From: Thermoleophilia bacterium
Lineage (GTDB): Bacteria > Actinomycetota > Thermoleophilia > Gaiellales > Gaiellaceae
Direction: 5' to 3'
NCBI GenBank assembly: GCA_025929425.1
Contig: JAICME010000003.1
Coordinates: 1-49,710 of the forward strand
DNA: 49,710 nucleotides
Below are positions 6,357-14,350 of this stretch, in pieces. Position 1 is the first letter of the stretch. Each line of letters opens with the position of its first letter. The notes under the pieces were generated by a model, which ran no database searches, was not told the DNA's origin, and saw only the letters and a list, made by a program, of their open reading frames with translations. Both the position numbers and the translations under genes were made by a program.

Positions 6357-7583
6357 CTACGCAGCGGCTGCCGACTCGGGCTCCGGCTCGGAGGCGACCT
6401 CCGTCGCCTCCGCGATCTCCCGCACGACCTCGACGATGTCGCGGTTCGCATTGAAGATGTGGAGCTGCCGGTCGGCGCCGTTGCCGCGGCTCAGGATCTC
6501 CTCGATTCCGGCCAGCTCCTCCTCCGACCCGAGGTCACGGGCGTGAGGCTGCAGCGTCTCGAGCGTTCGCCGCACGAGAGCGGCCACCGGCACCCGGTTG
6601 CGACGCCCGGTGTGGAGATCCATCACGGGCGCCGAGAGCCCATAGCGCGCCGCGAGCCACTTGTTCTCCGTCGTGAGGATGCGGTGGAAGGAGGGGATCT
6701 CCTCGCCGCGTTCGACGAGCTCCGCGTAGTGCTTGACGAGTGCCTGGCAGTACGCGGTGATCGCGACCACGTCCTCGAGCCGGGTGACGGCGTCGCAGAT
6801 CCGGATTTCGACCGTGCCGAGGCGCGGGTGGAGGCGGATGTCCCACCAGATGTGCGTGTAGTCCTGGATGCAGCCGGTCTTCTCGAGCTGGTTCACGACC
6901 CCCGCATAGTCGGCGTAGTCGCGGAAGCGCGGGGGCGGGCCGGAGCGGGGAAACGCGGCGAAGACCATGTGGCGCGAGGAGCGGAGCCCGGTCGGCTCGC
7001 CTCGCCAGAACGGCGAGCTCGCGGAGAGGGCGACGAGCTCCGTCAGGTGGGCGATCAGCCCGTTGACGACCTGGATCGCCTTTTCCGCGTCGTCGACCGC
7101 GACGTGGACGTGCATCCCGAAGATCAGCTCGCGCCTCGCGATGTACTGCATCTGGTCGACCATCGCGCGATAGCGATCCTTCGCGGTGATCCGCTGTCTC
7201 TCGAACAGCGAGAATGGGTGGGTGCCGGCCGAGCCCACGCGCAGCCCCTTCTCGCGGGCCACGTCGGTGACGTAACGGCGGATGCGGAGGAGCTGCTGCC
7301 GCACGCCCGCAGGCGTGTGACAGACCGGCGTCGCGACCTCGAGCACCGACTGCATCAACTCCGAGTTGATGCGCGGCTCGAGCTCGTGTCCCGCGACGGC
7401 GGCGAGCACCGTGTCGATGTGCTGGACGAGGTCGAAGGTCTCGCTGTCGAGGAGCATGTACTCCTCTTCGACCCCGAGCGTGTACGGGTCACTCTGGCCG
7501 AAGGCATGGTCCAGCACGCTGCCGCCGGGTGGGAACTGCGAACCCTTGCCCGTGATCGACGGGGGTATCAGCGAGTCGCTCAT
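6357..7583 (-). CDS. GCS2-family carboxylate-amine ligase (YbdK-like)
   Basis: A 408-residue ATP-dependent ligase of the glutamate-cysteine ligase type 2 family. The N-terminal YTLGVEEEYMLLDSETFDL is the metal/ATP-binding signature (GVEEE), followed by NSELMQSVLEVATPVC, GTHPFSLF, HVHVAVDD and a C-terminal LGTVEIRICDAVTRLEDVVA. Family members join an amino group to the gamma-carboxyl of glutamate; YbdK itself has weak gamma-glutamylcysteine synthetase activity. The gene overlaps the upstream VUT gene by 4 bp and precedes the Sec-peroxiredoxin by 9 bp, so it may supply a low-molecular-weight thiol to the peroxidase (inference). The exact substrate is not shown by sequence. Confidence 0.85.
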   Translation of the reverse strand: MSDSLIPPSITGKGSQFPPGGSVLDHAFGQSDPYTLGVEEEYMLLDSETFDLVQHIDTVLAAVAGHELEPRINSELMQSVLEVATPVCHTPAGVRQQLLRIRRYVTDVAREKGLRVGSAGTHPFSLFERQRITAKDRYRAMVDQMQYIARRELIFGMHVHVAVDDAEKAIQVVNGLIAHLTELVALSASSPFWRGEPTGLRSSRHMVFAAFPRSGPPPRFRDYADYAGVVNQLEKTGCIQDYTHIWWDIRLHPRLGTVEIRICDAVTRLEDVVAITAYCQALVKHYAELVERGEEIPSFHRILTTENKWLAARYGLSAPVMDLHTGRRNRVPVAALVRRTLETLQPHARDLGSEEELAGIEEILSRGNGADRQLHIFNANRDIVEVVREIAEATEVASEPEPESAAAA

Positions 7584-8194
7584 GCGGGGACCCTATCCCC
7601 GGCGTTTGCAGGAAGAAAGCGTCGGCCCAGCACGACGAGCGGAATCCCGATCACGACTGAGGACGCGATCTTGCCCACGAGCTGGCCGTTGAAGAAGTCG
7701 AGGCCGGACGACCCGAACGCGAGCACGAGGAACACGACGCTGTCGATCGGCGCGCTCGCCGCCGCCGAGACGAGCACCCGCAGGCTGTCGTGGACGCGGC
7801 CGCGCAACGGGGCGCCGATCAGGTTGTCGATGGTCTCCGAGGCGAGGAAGGCTACGAGGCTGGCGCCGACGATCCGCCAGGTCGAGCCGACGGCGCTGTC
7901 GAACTCCTGTCCGGGGAAGGCCGGGTGGGTGTGCACGAGCAGGGCGATGTAGCCGGCGAGGAGCGCCGAGCCGACGAAGCCGAGGCCGATCAGCAGCTGT
8001 GCGTTGACGGCTCCGTCGCGGCGCGTGGCGCCTGTGTGGTGCGCGAGCTGGACGAGTGCGAGCGCAACGCCGATCGAATAGACGCCGCCCGGGGCGTCGA
8101 GATGCGTGAAGGGGAGGCGGACGATCTTGCTCGCGCCGATCTGCGCCGAGAGGACCACGGCCACGTACAGGCCGGCGAGAACCGGCAGCCTCAT
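7580..8194 (-). CDS. VUT-family transporter (YhhQ-like)
   Basis: A 204-residue integral membrane protein with about six hydrophobic helices. The segments IGASKIVRLPF, GGVYSIGVALAL, GSTWRIVGASLVAFLASETIDNLI and SAAASAPIDSVVFLVLAFGS match the VUT/YhhQ family. That family includes queuosine-precursor transporters and proteins with proposed vitamin uptake roles. It lies in the minus-strand operon between RidA and GCS2 with 4-bp overlaps at both ends. No queuosine biosynthesis genes or preQ1 riboswitch were seen nearby, so the substrate is left open. Confidence 0.75.
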   Translation of the reverse strand: MRLPVLAGLYVAVVLSAQIGASKIVRLPFTHLDAPGGVYSIGVALALVQLAHHTGATRRDGAVNAQLLIGLGFVGSALLAGYIALLVHTHPAFPGQEFDSAVGSTWRIVGASLVAFLASETIDNLIGAPLRGRVHDSLRVLVSAAASAPIDSVVFLVLAFGSSGLDFFNGQLVGKIASSVVIGIPLVVLGRRFLPANAGDRVPA

Positions 8195-8565
8195 TCGGGG
8201 AGCAGCGCGTCCGCCTCGATCTCGACCTTCCAGGCGGGATCCAGCAGCCCGCTGATCACGAGCATCGACGTCGCGGGCATCGCTGAGCCGAACACCTCGC
8301 CGTGCGCGCGCCCGACGGCCTCCCAGTCTGAGGGGTCGACGATGAAGATCCGGGTGCGCACGACGTGCTCGGGCCCGGCATCGAGCTCGCGCAGCGCGTC
8401 CATGATGATCTCCAGGCAGCGCTTCGTCTGCTCGTACGGGTCGTCCGACGCGAGACCGACCGGCGCAGTGCCGCTCACGTACACGTGGCGCCCGTCGCGC
8501 ACCGCGCGCGAGTAGCCGACCGTTCCGGCGAAGGCCGAGATCGCGGGGACGGCGGCGCGGGCCAC
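8191..8565 (-). CDS. RidA/YjgF/UK114-family protein
   Basis: A protein of about 124 residues; the GTG at 8565 is chosen because the family fold begins there (VARAAVPAISAFAGTVGYSR) and the open frame further upstream has no homology-like content. Signatures are RAVRDGRHVYVSGTAPVG, EQTKRCLEIIMDAL, VVRTRIFIVDPSDWEAVGRAHGEVFG and VEIEADALLPE. RidA members deaminate reactive enamine/imine intermediates. The Arg of VRTRIFI corresponds to the conserved carboxylate-binding Arg. An AGGA lies very close to the GTG. It heads the operon RidA-VUT-GCS2-peroxiredoxin, divergent from the serine hydrolase at 8585. Confidence 0.85.
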   Translation of the reverse strand: MARAAVPAISAFAGTVGYSRAVRDGRHVYVSGTAPVGLASDDPYEQTKRCLEIIMDALRELDAGPEHVVRTRIFIVDPSDWEAVGRAHGEVFGSAMPATSMLVISGLLDPAWKVEIEADALLPE

Positions 8566-8584
8566 GTTCCTAGTATCCCGCGAG

Positions 8585-9385
8585 GTGGAGGCGTTGCGTG
8601 CGATCGACGGCTGGGACGCCGGTATGGCTGCCGCGGGCGTCGCGCGCGCGGAGGGCGTCGTCGCGACACACGGCTCGACGGACCGCGAGGTTCCCTGGGC
8701 TTCGGTGACGAAGGTCCTCACCGGCGTCGCCTTCCTCGTCGCGCTCGAGGAGGGGACGGTCGATCTGGACGAGCCGGCGGGCCCGCCCGGCGCAACGTTC
8801 CGGCACCTGCTTGCCCACGCCTCCGGTTTGCCGGTCGACGGCCCCGAGCCGATTGCCGAGCCGGGTCGGCGAAGGATCTACTCGAACACGGGGATCGAGC
8901 TCGCCGCACAGCTGCTCGAGGAGCGTGCCGAGATGCCGTTCGCCGATTACTTCGCCGCGGCGGTGTCACGGCCGCTCGGCCTCGCCGGCCGCCTCGCGGG
9001 CTCTCCCGCGCACGGCTTCCGCGGTCCCCTCGGCGACCTCCTGGCGCTGGGTCGAGAGCTGCTCGCGCCGACCCTCGTGGCCGCCGAGACGCTCGCCGAA
9101 GCGACCACCGTCCAGTTCCCGGGCCTCTCCGGCGTTCTCCCCGGCTTCGGTCGGATGGAGCCGAACGACTGGGGGCTCACGGTCGAGCTTCGAGACGACA
9201 AGGCGCCGCACTGGACCGGCTCCTTGAACGGGCGGAGCACCTTCGGCCATTTCGGCGCGAGCGGCACGTTCCTCTGGGTCGATCCGGAGGAGGGTCTCGC
9301 GTGCGGTGTCCTCACGGATCAGCCGTTCGGGGACTGGGCGAAGGAGGCCTGGCCGGCTCTCAGCGATGCCATCCTGAGGAGTTAG
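8585..9385 (+). CDS. beta-lactamase-family serine hydrolase (class C / PBP4* type)
   Basis: A 266-residue protein beginning at a GTG only 20 bp from the divergent RidA start. It has the three class C/D-alanyl peptidase motifs: S40-V-T-K43 (SxxK nucleophile), Y99-S-N (YxN) and FGHFGASG near residue 222 standing in for HxG/KTG. The helix region FRHLLAHASGLPVDG is typical of the family. There is no signal peptide, so it probably acts in the cytoplasm as an esterase or peptidase rather than as a periplasmic beta-lactamase. It is shorter than the usual 350-400 residues. Substrate unknown. Confidence 0.85.
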   Translation: MEALRAIDGWDAGMAAAGVARAEGVVATHGSTDREVPWASVTKVLTGVAFLVALEEGTVDLDEPAGPPGATFRHLLAHASGLPVDGPEPIAEPGRRRIYSNTGIELAAQLLEERAEMPFADYFAAAVSRPLGLAGRLAGSPAHGFRGPLGDLLALGRELLAPTLVAAETLAEATTVQFPGLSGVLPGFGRMEPNDWGLTVELRDDKAPHWTGSLNGRSTFGHFGASGTFLWVDPEEGLACGVLTDQPFGDWAKEAWPALSDAILRS

Positions 9386-9447
9386 GTCCGGCCGTCCGCG
9401 AAGTTGAGCCGAACGGCCCATAGCCAGCGGCCCGTTTCGCGTCGATC

Positions 9448-9618
9448 ATGCGCGCAATGAGCGAGCGCGGCCTGCATTGCATCGAGGATGACATCGCCGA
9501 GACGTGGCTCGAGGACTGGGCCGGTGCCGGTCTTGGAGAGCTCGAGGCGTATCTCGCCAAGCACGCGGACTTTCTGCGGTTCGTCGAGGGGCGCGAAGCG
9601 CCTCAGCCGGCGGAGTAG
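9448..9618 (+). CDS. small acidic hypothetical protein
   Basis: A 56-residue frame from ATG 9448 (an alternative ATG lies at 9457) to TAG 9618. The peptide begins MRAMSERGLHCIEDDIAETW and continues as amphipathic helix-like sequence with the motif HADFLRFVEGRE. It has one Cys and several Trp, is net acidic, and its codons end mostly in G or C. No family recognised. It sits alone in the otherwise empty 290-bp gap between the serine hydrolase and the convergent thioredoxin gene. Support is codon pattern and helical periodicity only. Confidence 0.45.
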   Translation: MRAMSERGLHCIEDDIAETWLEDWAGAGLGELEAYLAKHADFLRFVEGREAPQPAE

Positions 9619-9677
9619 CTCGAAGGGTTCGTGAGGGCGCGGCGAGCGCGGCGTAGACGCCGCGCTCCGTCGCTTGG

Positions 9678-9989
9678 CTAGCTCTCGAATCCGAGCTGGC
9701 GCTCGAGCATCCCCTTCGGCATCGCGCCAACGACCGAGGCCTTCGGCGCGCCGCCTTCGAAGAGCATCATGTTCGGGATCGACTGGATCCCGTAGCGCAT
9801 CGCCAGATCCTGGTTCTCGTCGATGTTCACCTTCACGAGCTTCAGGTTGTGCTCGTCCGCGATTCGCTCGAGCACCGGCGCAACCGCGTGACACGGTCCG
9901 CACCATTCGGCCCAGAAGTCGACGAGTACGGGCTCGTCGGCCTGCAGGACCTCGCTTTCGAAGGTGGTGTCCGTTACCTCTGTTGCCAT
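9678..9989 (-). CDS. trxA: thioredoxin
   Basis: A 103-residue thioredoxin with the active site W-C30-G-P-C33 in VLVDFWAEWCGPCHAVAPVL, followed by KVNIDENQDLAMRYGIQSIP with the conserved cis-proline after Ile, and the C-terminal MLFEGG turn. It reduces disulfides in the cytoplasm using electrons from thioredoxin reductase, which is not in the window. The ATG at 9989 is preceded by AAAGGA. It is monocistronic and divergent from ileS (10077). A second thioredoxin lies at 21293; this one is the more canonical of the two. Confidence 0.92.
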   Translation of the reverse strand: MATEVTDTTFESEVLQADEPVLVDFWAEWCGPCHAVAPVLERIADEHNLKLVKVNIDENQDLAMRYGIQSIPNMMLFEGGAPKASVVGAMPKGMLERQLGFES

Positions 9990-10076
9990 CGTTTCCTTTC
10001 GATTTCGCAGTAGCGGAAGCGTCATGTACCCACGCTGCCTGTAGTCAGAACGCCTGAGCCTAGACTTGGCTTCCCG

Positions 10077-13000
10077 ATGACCGAGCCAATCTTCCAGTCT
10101 CTGCCGGACAAACCCGACCATCCCGGGCTCGAGCGGGAGATGCTCGCGCGCTGGGACGAGGAGGGCACGTTCGCGAAGCTCCGCGAGCAGAACAGCGCGG
10201 GCCCGACCTTCTCGTTCATGGACGGCCCCATTACGGCGAACAATCCGGCCGGTGTCCACCACGGCCATGGGCGGACGCTCAAGGACGTCTTCCAGCGCTA
10301 CAAGGGCCAACGCGGCCACGAGCTCCGCTACCAGAACGGCTTCGACTCGCAGGGCCTCCATGTCGAGGTGGAGGTCGAGAAGTCACTCGGGCTCAATTCG
10401 AAGCGCGAGATCGAGCGCTACGGCCTCGCCGAGTTCGCGGAGCGCTGCAAGGAGCGCGTCGCGCACTACGCGGGCGTGATGACGCGACAGTCGAAGCGGC
10501 TCGGGATGTGGATGGACTGGGGCAACGACTACTTCACGTTCTCGGACACGAATATCGAGTACATCTGGCGCTTCCTCAAGGAGGTTCAGTCGCGCGGCTG
10601 GCTCTACAAGGGGCACCGCGCGACGCAGTGGTGTCCCCGCTGCGGCACGTCGCTCTCGAAGCACGAGCAGGCCGGGGAGGAGAACTACGCCGAGCTCGAG
10701 CACCCGTCGCTCTTCGTCCGGTTCCCGCTGCGTGACCGCGCGGGCGAATCGCTCGTGATCTGGACGACGACCCCGTGGACGGTGCCTGCGAACGTCGCTG
10801 CAGCAGTGAAGCCGGATGCGGAGTACGGCCGAAACGACATCGGCGAGTGGGTCGCGGTCGCCCGGTATCCGGACGAGCATTTCGAGGAGCGCGTCCGCGG
10901 CGAGGAGCTCGTCGGGCTCGAGTACGAGGGGCCGTTCGACGACCTGCCGGCGCAGGACGGCGTCGTCCATCGCGTCATTCCGTGGAACGATGTCGCACTC
11001 GACGAAGGAACCGGCATCGTCCATATCGCACCGGGTGCGGGGGCCGAGGACTTCGAGCTCTCACGGGTCCACGACCTTCCCGTCCTCACGCCGATCGACG
11101 AGTCGGGCCTGATGCTGCCGGAGTACGGCGAGCTCGCGGGTCTGAGCACGAACGACGTCGTCGTGCCGGTGATCGAGGCGCTGCGCGAGCGCGGCCGCCT
11201 CGTCGAGGCAACGTCGATCGTCCACCGCTATCCGGTTTGCTGGCGTTGTTCGACGCCGCTCGTCTTCCGCGTCGTCGACGACTGGTTCATCTCGGCCGAC
11301 GAGATCCGACAGCCGATGCTCGACGGCAACGCGACCGTCGAGTGGACGCCGCCGCAGTACAAGAAGCGGATGGACGATTGGCTGCGGAACATGGGTGACT
11401 GGAACATCTCCCGGCGCCGCTACTTCGGCCTGCCACTCCCCTTCTACGAGTGCGAGTGCGGGCATCTCAACCTGATCGGCTCGCGTGCGGAGCTCGAGGA
11501 ACGTGCCGTCTCGGGTCTCGACCAGCTGCAGGAGCTTCATCGACCGTGGATCGACGCCGTCCGCATCCGCTGCGAGAGCTGTGACGCCGAGGTCGAGCGG
11601 ATCCCCGAGGTCGGCGACGCCTGGCTCGATGCCGGCATCGTCCATTTCTCCACTCTCGGCTGGCGGAACCCGGAATGGATCCCGCGCGGCTACGCGACCG
11701 GGGCGTCCGCGGGCATCTCCGGGGCCGACCTGCCCGACCACGCCTACTGGGAAAAGTGGTTCCCGGCCGACTGGGTGACCGAGATGCGCGAGCAGATCCG
11801 GCTGTGGTTCTACTCCCAGGGCTTCATGTCGATCACGCTCGACGGACGGCAGCCGTACGCGCGCGTCCTGACCTACGAGAAGGTCTACGACGAAACCGGC
11901 CGAGAGATGCACAAGTCGTGGGGCAACGCGATCGAGCTCGACGACGCCCTCGAGCGGATGGGGGCCGACGTGATGCGCTGGCTCTACTGCAGCCAGCCGC
12001 CGAGCCAGCCGCTCCGCTTCGGCTACGGCATGGCGGACGAGGTGAAGCGGCGCTTCCTCACGTTCTGGAACTGCGTCAAGTTCCTCGTCGACTACGCGAA
12101 CGTACGCGGTTTCCGGCCGGGCTGGTCGGAGCTCGAGCCCGCTGATCTGTCGGCTCCGCTCGATCGCTGGCTCGTCGAGCGGACGAACGCTTTCGTCCGC
12201 GCTGCGGAAGCCGGCTACGAGGCCTACGAGACCGTCGCTGTGATGCGCGAGTTCGAGGCATACGTCGACGATCTCTCGAACTGGTACATCCGCCGCTCGC
12301 GCCGCCGTTTCTGGGCCGACGACGAGGCGGCGCTGCGGACGCTGTGGTACGCGCTCGTGCAGTCGCTGCGCGTCCTGGCGCCGATCCTTCCCTTCGTCAC
12401 CGACCATCTGTGGCGCGTGCTCGTTCTCGACGGGCCGGAGTCGGTCCATCTCGCAGGCTGGCCCGAGGTCGCAGAACCGGATCGCACGCTGCTGGCCCAG
12501 ATCGCCGAGGTGCGGCGCGTGGTGGAACTGGGCCGGCAGGCGCGCTCGACCTCCGGCATCAAGCTGCGGCAGCCGCTGCGGCTGCTCATCGTCGAGGGTG
12601 CGAGCCTCGACGGGCACGCCGAAGAGGTTGCCGACGAGCTGCGGGTGAAGAGCATCGAGCTCGGTCCCGTCGAGGCCGTCGAGCTGCGCGTGAAGCCAAA
12701 CCTTCCCGTGCTCGGCCCGAAGCTCGGCAAGGAGCTCGGGGTGGTGGGCAAGGCGCTCGCCGCCGGCGAGTTCGAGGAGCTCCCCGAGGGACGGTTCCGC
12801 GCCGCCGGACACGAGCTCGGGCCGGACGAGGTGCTCGTCGAGAGGGGTGGCCGAGCAGGCTGGGCAGTCGCGTCGGCCGACGGCGTCACCGTCGCGCTCG
12901 ATCTCGGCCTCGACGACGAGCTGCTGCTCGAGGGCGAGGCGTACGAGCTCATCCACCGCGTCAACACGCTCCGCAAGGAGCAGGGCTTCGAGCTGGCGGA

Positions 13001-13130
13001 CAGGATCGTGCTGACTGCGCCCGAGGCCCAACGCGAGCTCGTCGACCGCCACGGCGACTGGATCGCGAGCGACGTCCTCGCGACCGAGATCCGCGTCTCG
13101 GGCGCCGAGCTGAAGCTCGAGAAGAGCTAG
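10077..13130 (+). CDS. ileS: isoleucyl-tRNA synthetase
   Basis: A 1017-residue class I aminoacyl-tRNA synthetase charging tRNA-Ile. The HIGH-type motif is HHGH at residues 61-64 (in PAGVHHGHGRTLKDVFQRYK). The KMSKS-type loop is present as GREMHKSWGN near residue 610, a variant with His in the second position. CP1 editing-domain features (VIWTTTPWTVPANVAAAV) and two Cys pairs (CPRCG near 186, CECG near 457) are visible. The C-terminal anticodon-binding part includes FVRAAEAGYEAYETVAVMRE and YIRRSRRRFW. The overall type resembles the eukaryote-like class 2 IleS. Start ATG 10077 follows a TAGACT hexamer by 13 bp and lacks a Shine-Dalgarno, suggesting a short or absent leader. It overlaps the convergent ispH stop by 4 bp. 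Confidence 0.93.
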   Translation: MTEPIFQSLPDKPDHPGLEREMLARWDEEGTFAKLREQNSAGPTFSFMDGPITANNPAGVHHGHGRTLKDVFQRYKGQRGHELRYQNGFDSQGLHVEVEVEKSLGLNSKREIERYGLAEFAERCKERVAHYAGVMTRQSKRLGMWMDWGNDYFTFSDTNIEYIWRFLKEVQSRGWLYKGHRATQWCPRCGTSLSKHEQAGEENYAELEHPSLFVRFPLRDRAGESLVIWTTTPWTVPANVAAAVKPDAEYGRNDIGEWVAVARYPDEHFEERVRGEELVGLEYEGPFDDLPAQDGVVHRVIPWNDVALDEGTGIVHIAPGAGAEDFELSRVHDLPVLTPIDESGLMLPEYGELAGLSTNDVVVPVIEALRERGRLVEATSIVHRYPVCWRCSTPLVFRVVDDWFISADEIRQPMLDGNATVEWTPPQYKKRMDDWLRNMGDWNISRRRYFGLPLPFYECECGHLNLIGSRAELEERAVSGLDQLQELHRPWIDAVRIRCESCDAEVERIPEVGDAWLDAGIVHFSTLGWRNPEWIPRGYATGASAGISGADLPDHAYWEKWFPADWVTEMREQIRLWFYSQGFMSITLDGRQPYARVLTYEKVYDETGREMHKSWGNAIELDDALERMGADVMRWLYCSQPPSQPLRFGYGMADEVKRRFLTFWNCVKFLVDYANVRGFRPGWSELEPADLSAPLDRWLVERTNAFVRAAEAGYEAYETVAVMREFEAYVDDLSNWYIRRSRRRFWADDEAALRTLWYALVQSLRVLAPILPFVTDHLWRVLVLDGPESVHLAGWPEVAEPDRTLLAQIAEVRRVVELGRQARSTSGIKLRQPLRLLIVEGASLDGHAEEVADELRVKSIELGPVEAVELRVKPNLPVLGPKLGKELGVVGKALAAGEFEELPEGRFRAAGHELGPDEVLVERGGRAGWAVASADGVTVALDLGLDDELLLEGEAYELIHRVNTLRKEQGFELADRIVLTAPEAQRELVDRHGDWIASDVLATEIRVSGAELKLEKS

Positions 13131-14071
13131 GCCGCGGCGCGCTCAGCGCGTCGCAGCTCGACCGGCAGCTTGAAGTTCACGTCCTCGCGCACCGGCGCCT
13201 GCTCGCGCACCTCGGCACCGCGGGCCGCGAACCACGCGCAGACCTCTGCGACGAGCCGCTCGGGAGCCGAAGCGCCGGACGTGAGACCGACCGTCTCGCA
13301 ACCTTCGAGCCACGACTCGTCGATCTCTCGGACGTCGTCGACGAGATGGGCCGGAGTCCCGTCGGCGCGGGCGACGTCGACGAGCCGCTGCGAGTTCGAG
13401 GAGTTGGGCGAACCGACGACGAGCAGGAGATCGACCTCGCGCACGAGCTCCTTCGCCGCCCACTGCCTGTTCGAGGTCGCGTAACAGATGTCCTCGCGGG
13501 CAGGCCCCTCGATGTGCGGGAACCGGCGCCGCAGCACCGCGACGATCACGTTCGTCTCGTCGACGGAGAGCGTCGTCTGGGTCACGTAGGCGAGCGGCTT
13601 GCCCTGCGGGAGCGAGACGCGCTCCGCATCCTCCATCGACTGGACGAGAACGATCGCCTCGGGCGCTTCGCCGAGCGTCCCCTCGACCTCCTCGTGTCCC
13701 TCGTGGCCGATGAGGACGATTGCGTAGCCGGCTTCGGCGTACCGTCTCGCCTGCGCGTGCACCTTCGTGACGAGCGGGCAGGTGGCGTCGATCGTCGTCA
13801 AAGTCCGGTCCTGCGCCTCCCGGCGCACGGCCGGAGCGATGCCGTGGGCGGAGAACACCACGGTCGCGCCCTCGGGCACGTCGGCGAGCGCATCGACGAA
13901 GACTGCGCCACGGCCCCGGAGATCGTCCACGACATGCGAGTTGTGCACGATCTGCTTCCGGACGTAGACCGGTCTGCCGTAGAGCGCGAGCGCGCGCTCG
14001 ACCGTCTCGACCGCTCGTTCGACTCCCGCGCAGTAGCCTCGCGGGGAGGCGAGGAGAAGGCGTTTCACCAC
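13127..14071 (-). CDS. ispH: 4-hydroxy-3-methylbut-2-enyl diphosphate reductase (IspH/LytB)
   Basis: About 314 residues from the GTG-GTG pair at 14071/14068, where the family N-terminus VKRLLLASPRGYCAGVERAV begins. An ATG at 14164 is open but adds a non-homologous basic tail. IspH is a 4Fe-4S enzyme making IPP and DMAPP in the last step of the MEP isoprenoid pathway. The three cluster cysteines are seen in SPRGYCAGV, IDATCPLVTKVH and DICYATSNRQ. The catalytic Glu region IGHEGHEEVEGTLGE and the substrate-binding GSPNSSNSQRL are intact. It is monocistronic and convergent with ileS. Confidence 0.93.
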   Translation of the reverse strand: MVKRLLLASPRGYCAGVERAVETVERALALYGRPVYVRKQIVHNSHVVDDLRGRGAVFVDALADVPEGATVVFSAHGIAPAVRREAQDRTLTTIDATCPLVTKVHAQARRYAEAGYAIVLIGHEGHEEVEGTLGEAPEAIVLVQSMEDAERVSLPQGKPLAYVTQTTLSVDETNVIVAVLRRRFPHIEGPAREDICYATSNRQWAAKELVREVDLLLVVGSPNSSNSQRLVDVARADGTPAHLVDDVREIDESWLEGCETVGLTSGASAPERLVAEVCAWFAARGAEVREQAPVREDVNFKLPVELRRAERAAA

Positions 14072-14198
14072 GGCGCGGCCACGATAGCCGGGGAGCGTTA
14101 GGGCAGCGTGAGGAATCGCATGACGCGATGCTTCCGGGTTGCAAAGATGGGCCGGACGGCCCATTGTCCGCCCCGCAAACGCGCTCTAGCCTCCCTGT

Positions 14199-14290
14199 CA
14201 CTGGGCGATGCGAACCGCGGCGTCTTCGGACGACTCGCGGGGAGCAATCGGGAGAGCCCGCCGCACCGACCCCCCGAGCGGCGGGCTTTT
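14199..14290 (+). ncRNA. possible small RNA or terminated leader upstream of the kinase
   Basis: Between ispH and the kinase lies a non-coding stretch with TTGTCC (14164) and TAGCCT (about 14187) at 17-bp spacing, followed about 100 bp later by a strong terminator. The intervening sequence can form a CCGCG...GCGTC-TTCG-GACG...CGCGG stem. It could be a short independent RNA or an attenuated leader for the kinase; no known riboswitch class is recognised. Confidence 0.25.
14255..14290 (+). terminator. Rho-independent terminator
   Basis: AGCCCGCCGC and GCGGCGGGCT form a perfect 10-bp stem with a 13-nt loop, ending in TTTT. On the plus strand there is no upstream coding gene nearer than ileS, so it must end a non-coding transcript or attenuate one entering the kinase region. 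Confidence 0.65.
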
Positions 14291-14332
14291 CCATGTCCGG
14301 AGTGGATTCGCGTGCCGGCTGGCGGGCCTTCG

Positions 14333-14338
14333 TACAAT
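14333..14338 (+). promoter_or_regulatory. probable -10 box for the kinase/regulator operon
   Basis: TACAAT lies 12 bp before the GTG at 14351, downstream of the terminator. GAGG between them could serve as ribosome site. No good -35 is visible. Confidence 0.35.
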
Positions 14339-14350
14339 CTGAGGCGCCCA

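Noticed and set aside
6021-7952. Long plus-strand open frame over the GCS2 and peroxiredoxin genes
   Set aside because: Composition is Arg/Asp/Val-heavy without motif; the opposite strand holds clear enzyme families.
14108-14350. N-terminal extension of the histidine kinase
   Set aside because: It would cross a strong terminator and encode low-complexity basic sequence; GTG 14351 has a ribosome site and -10 box.
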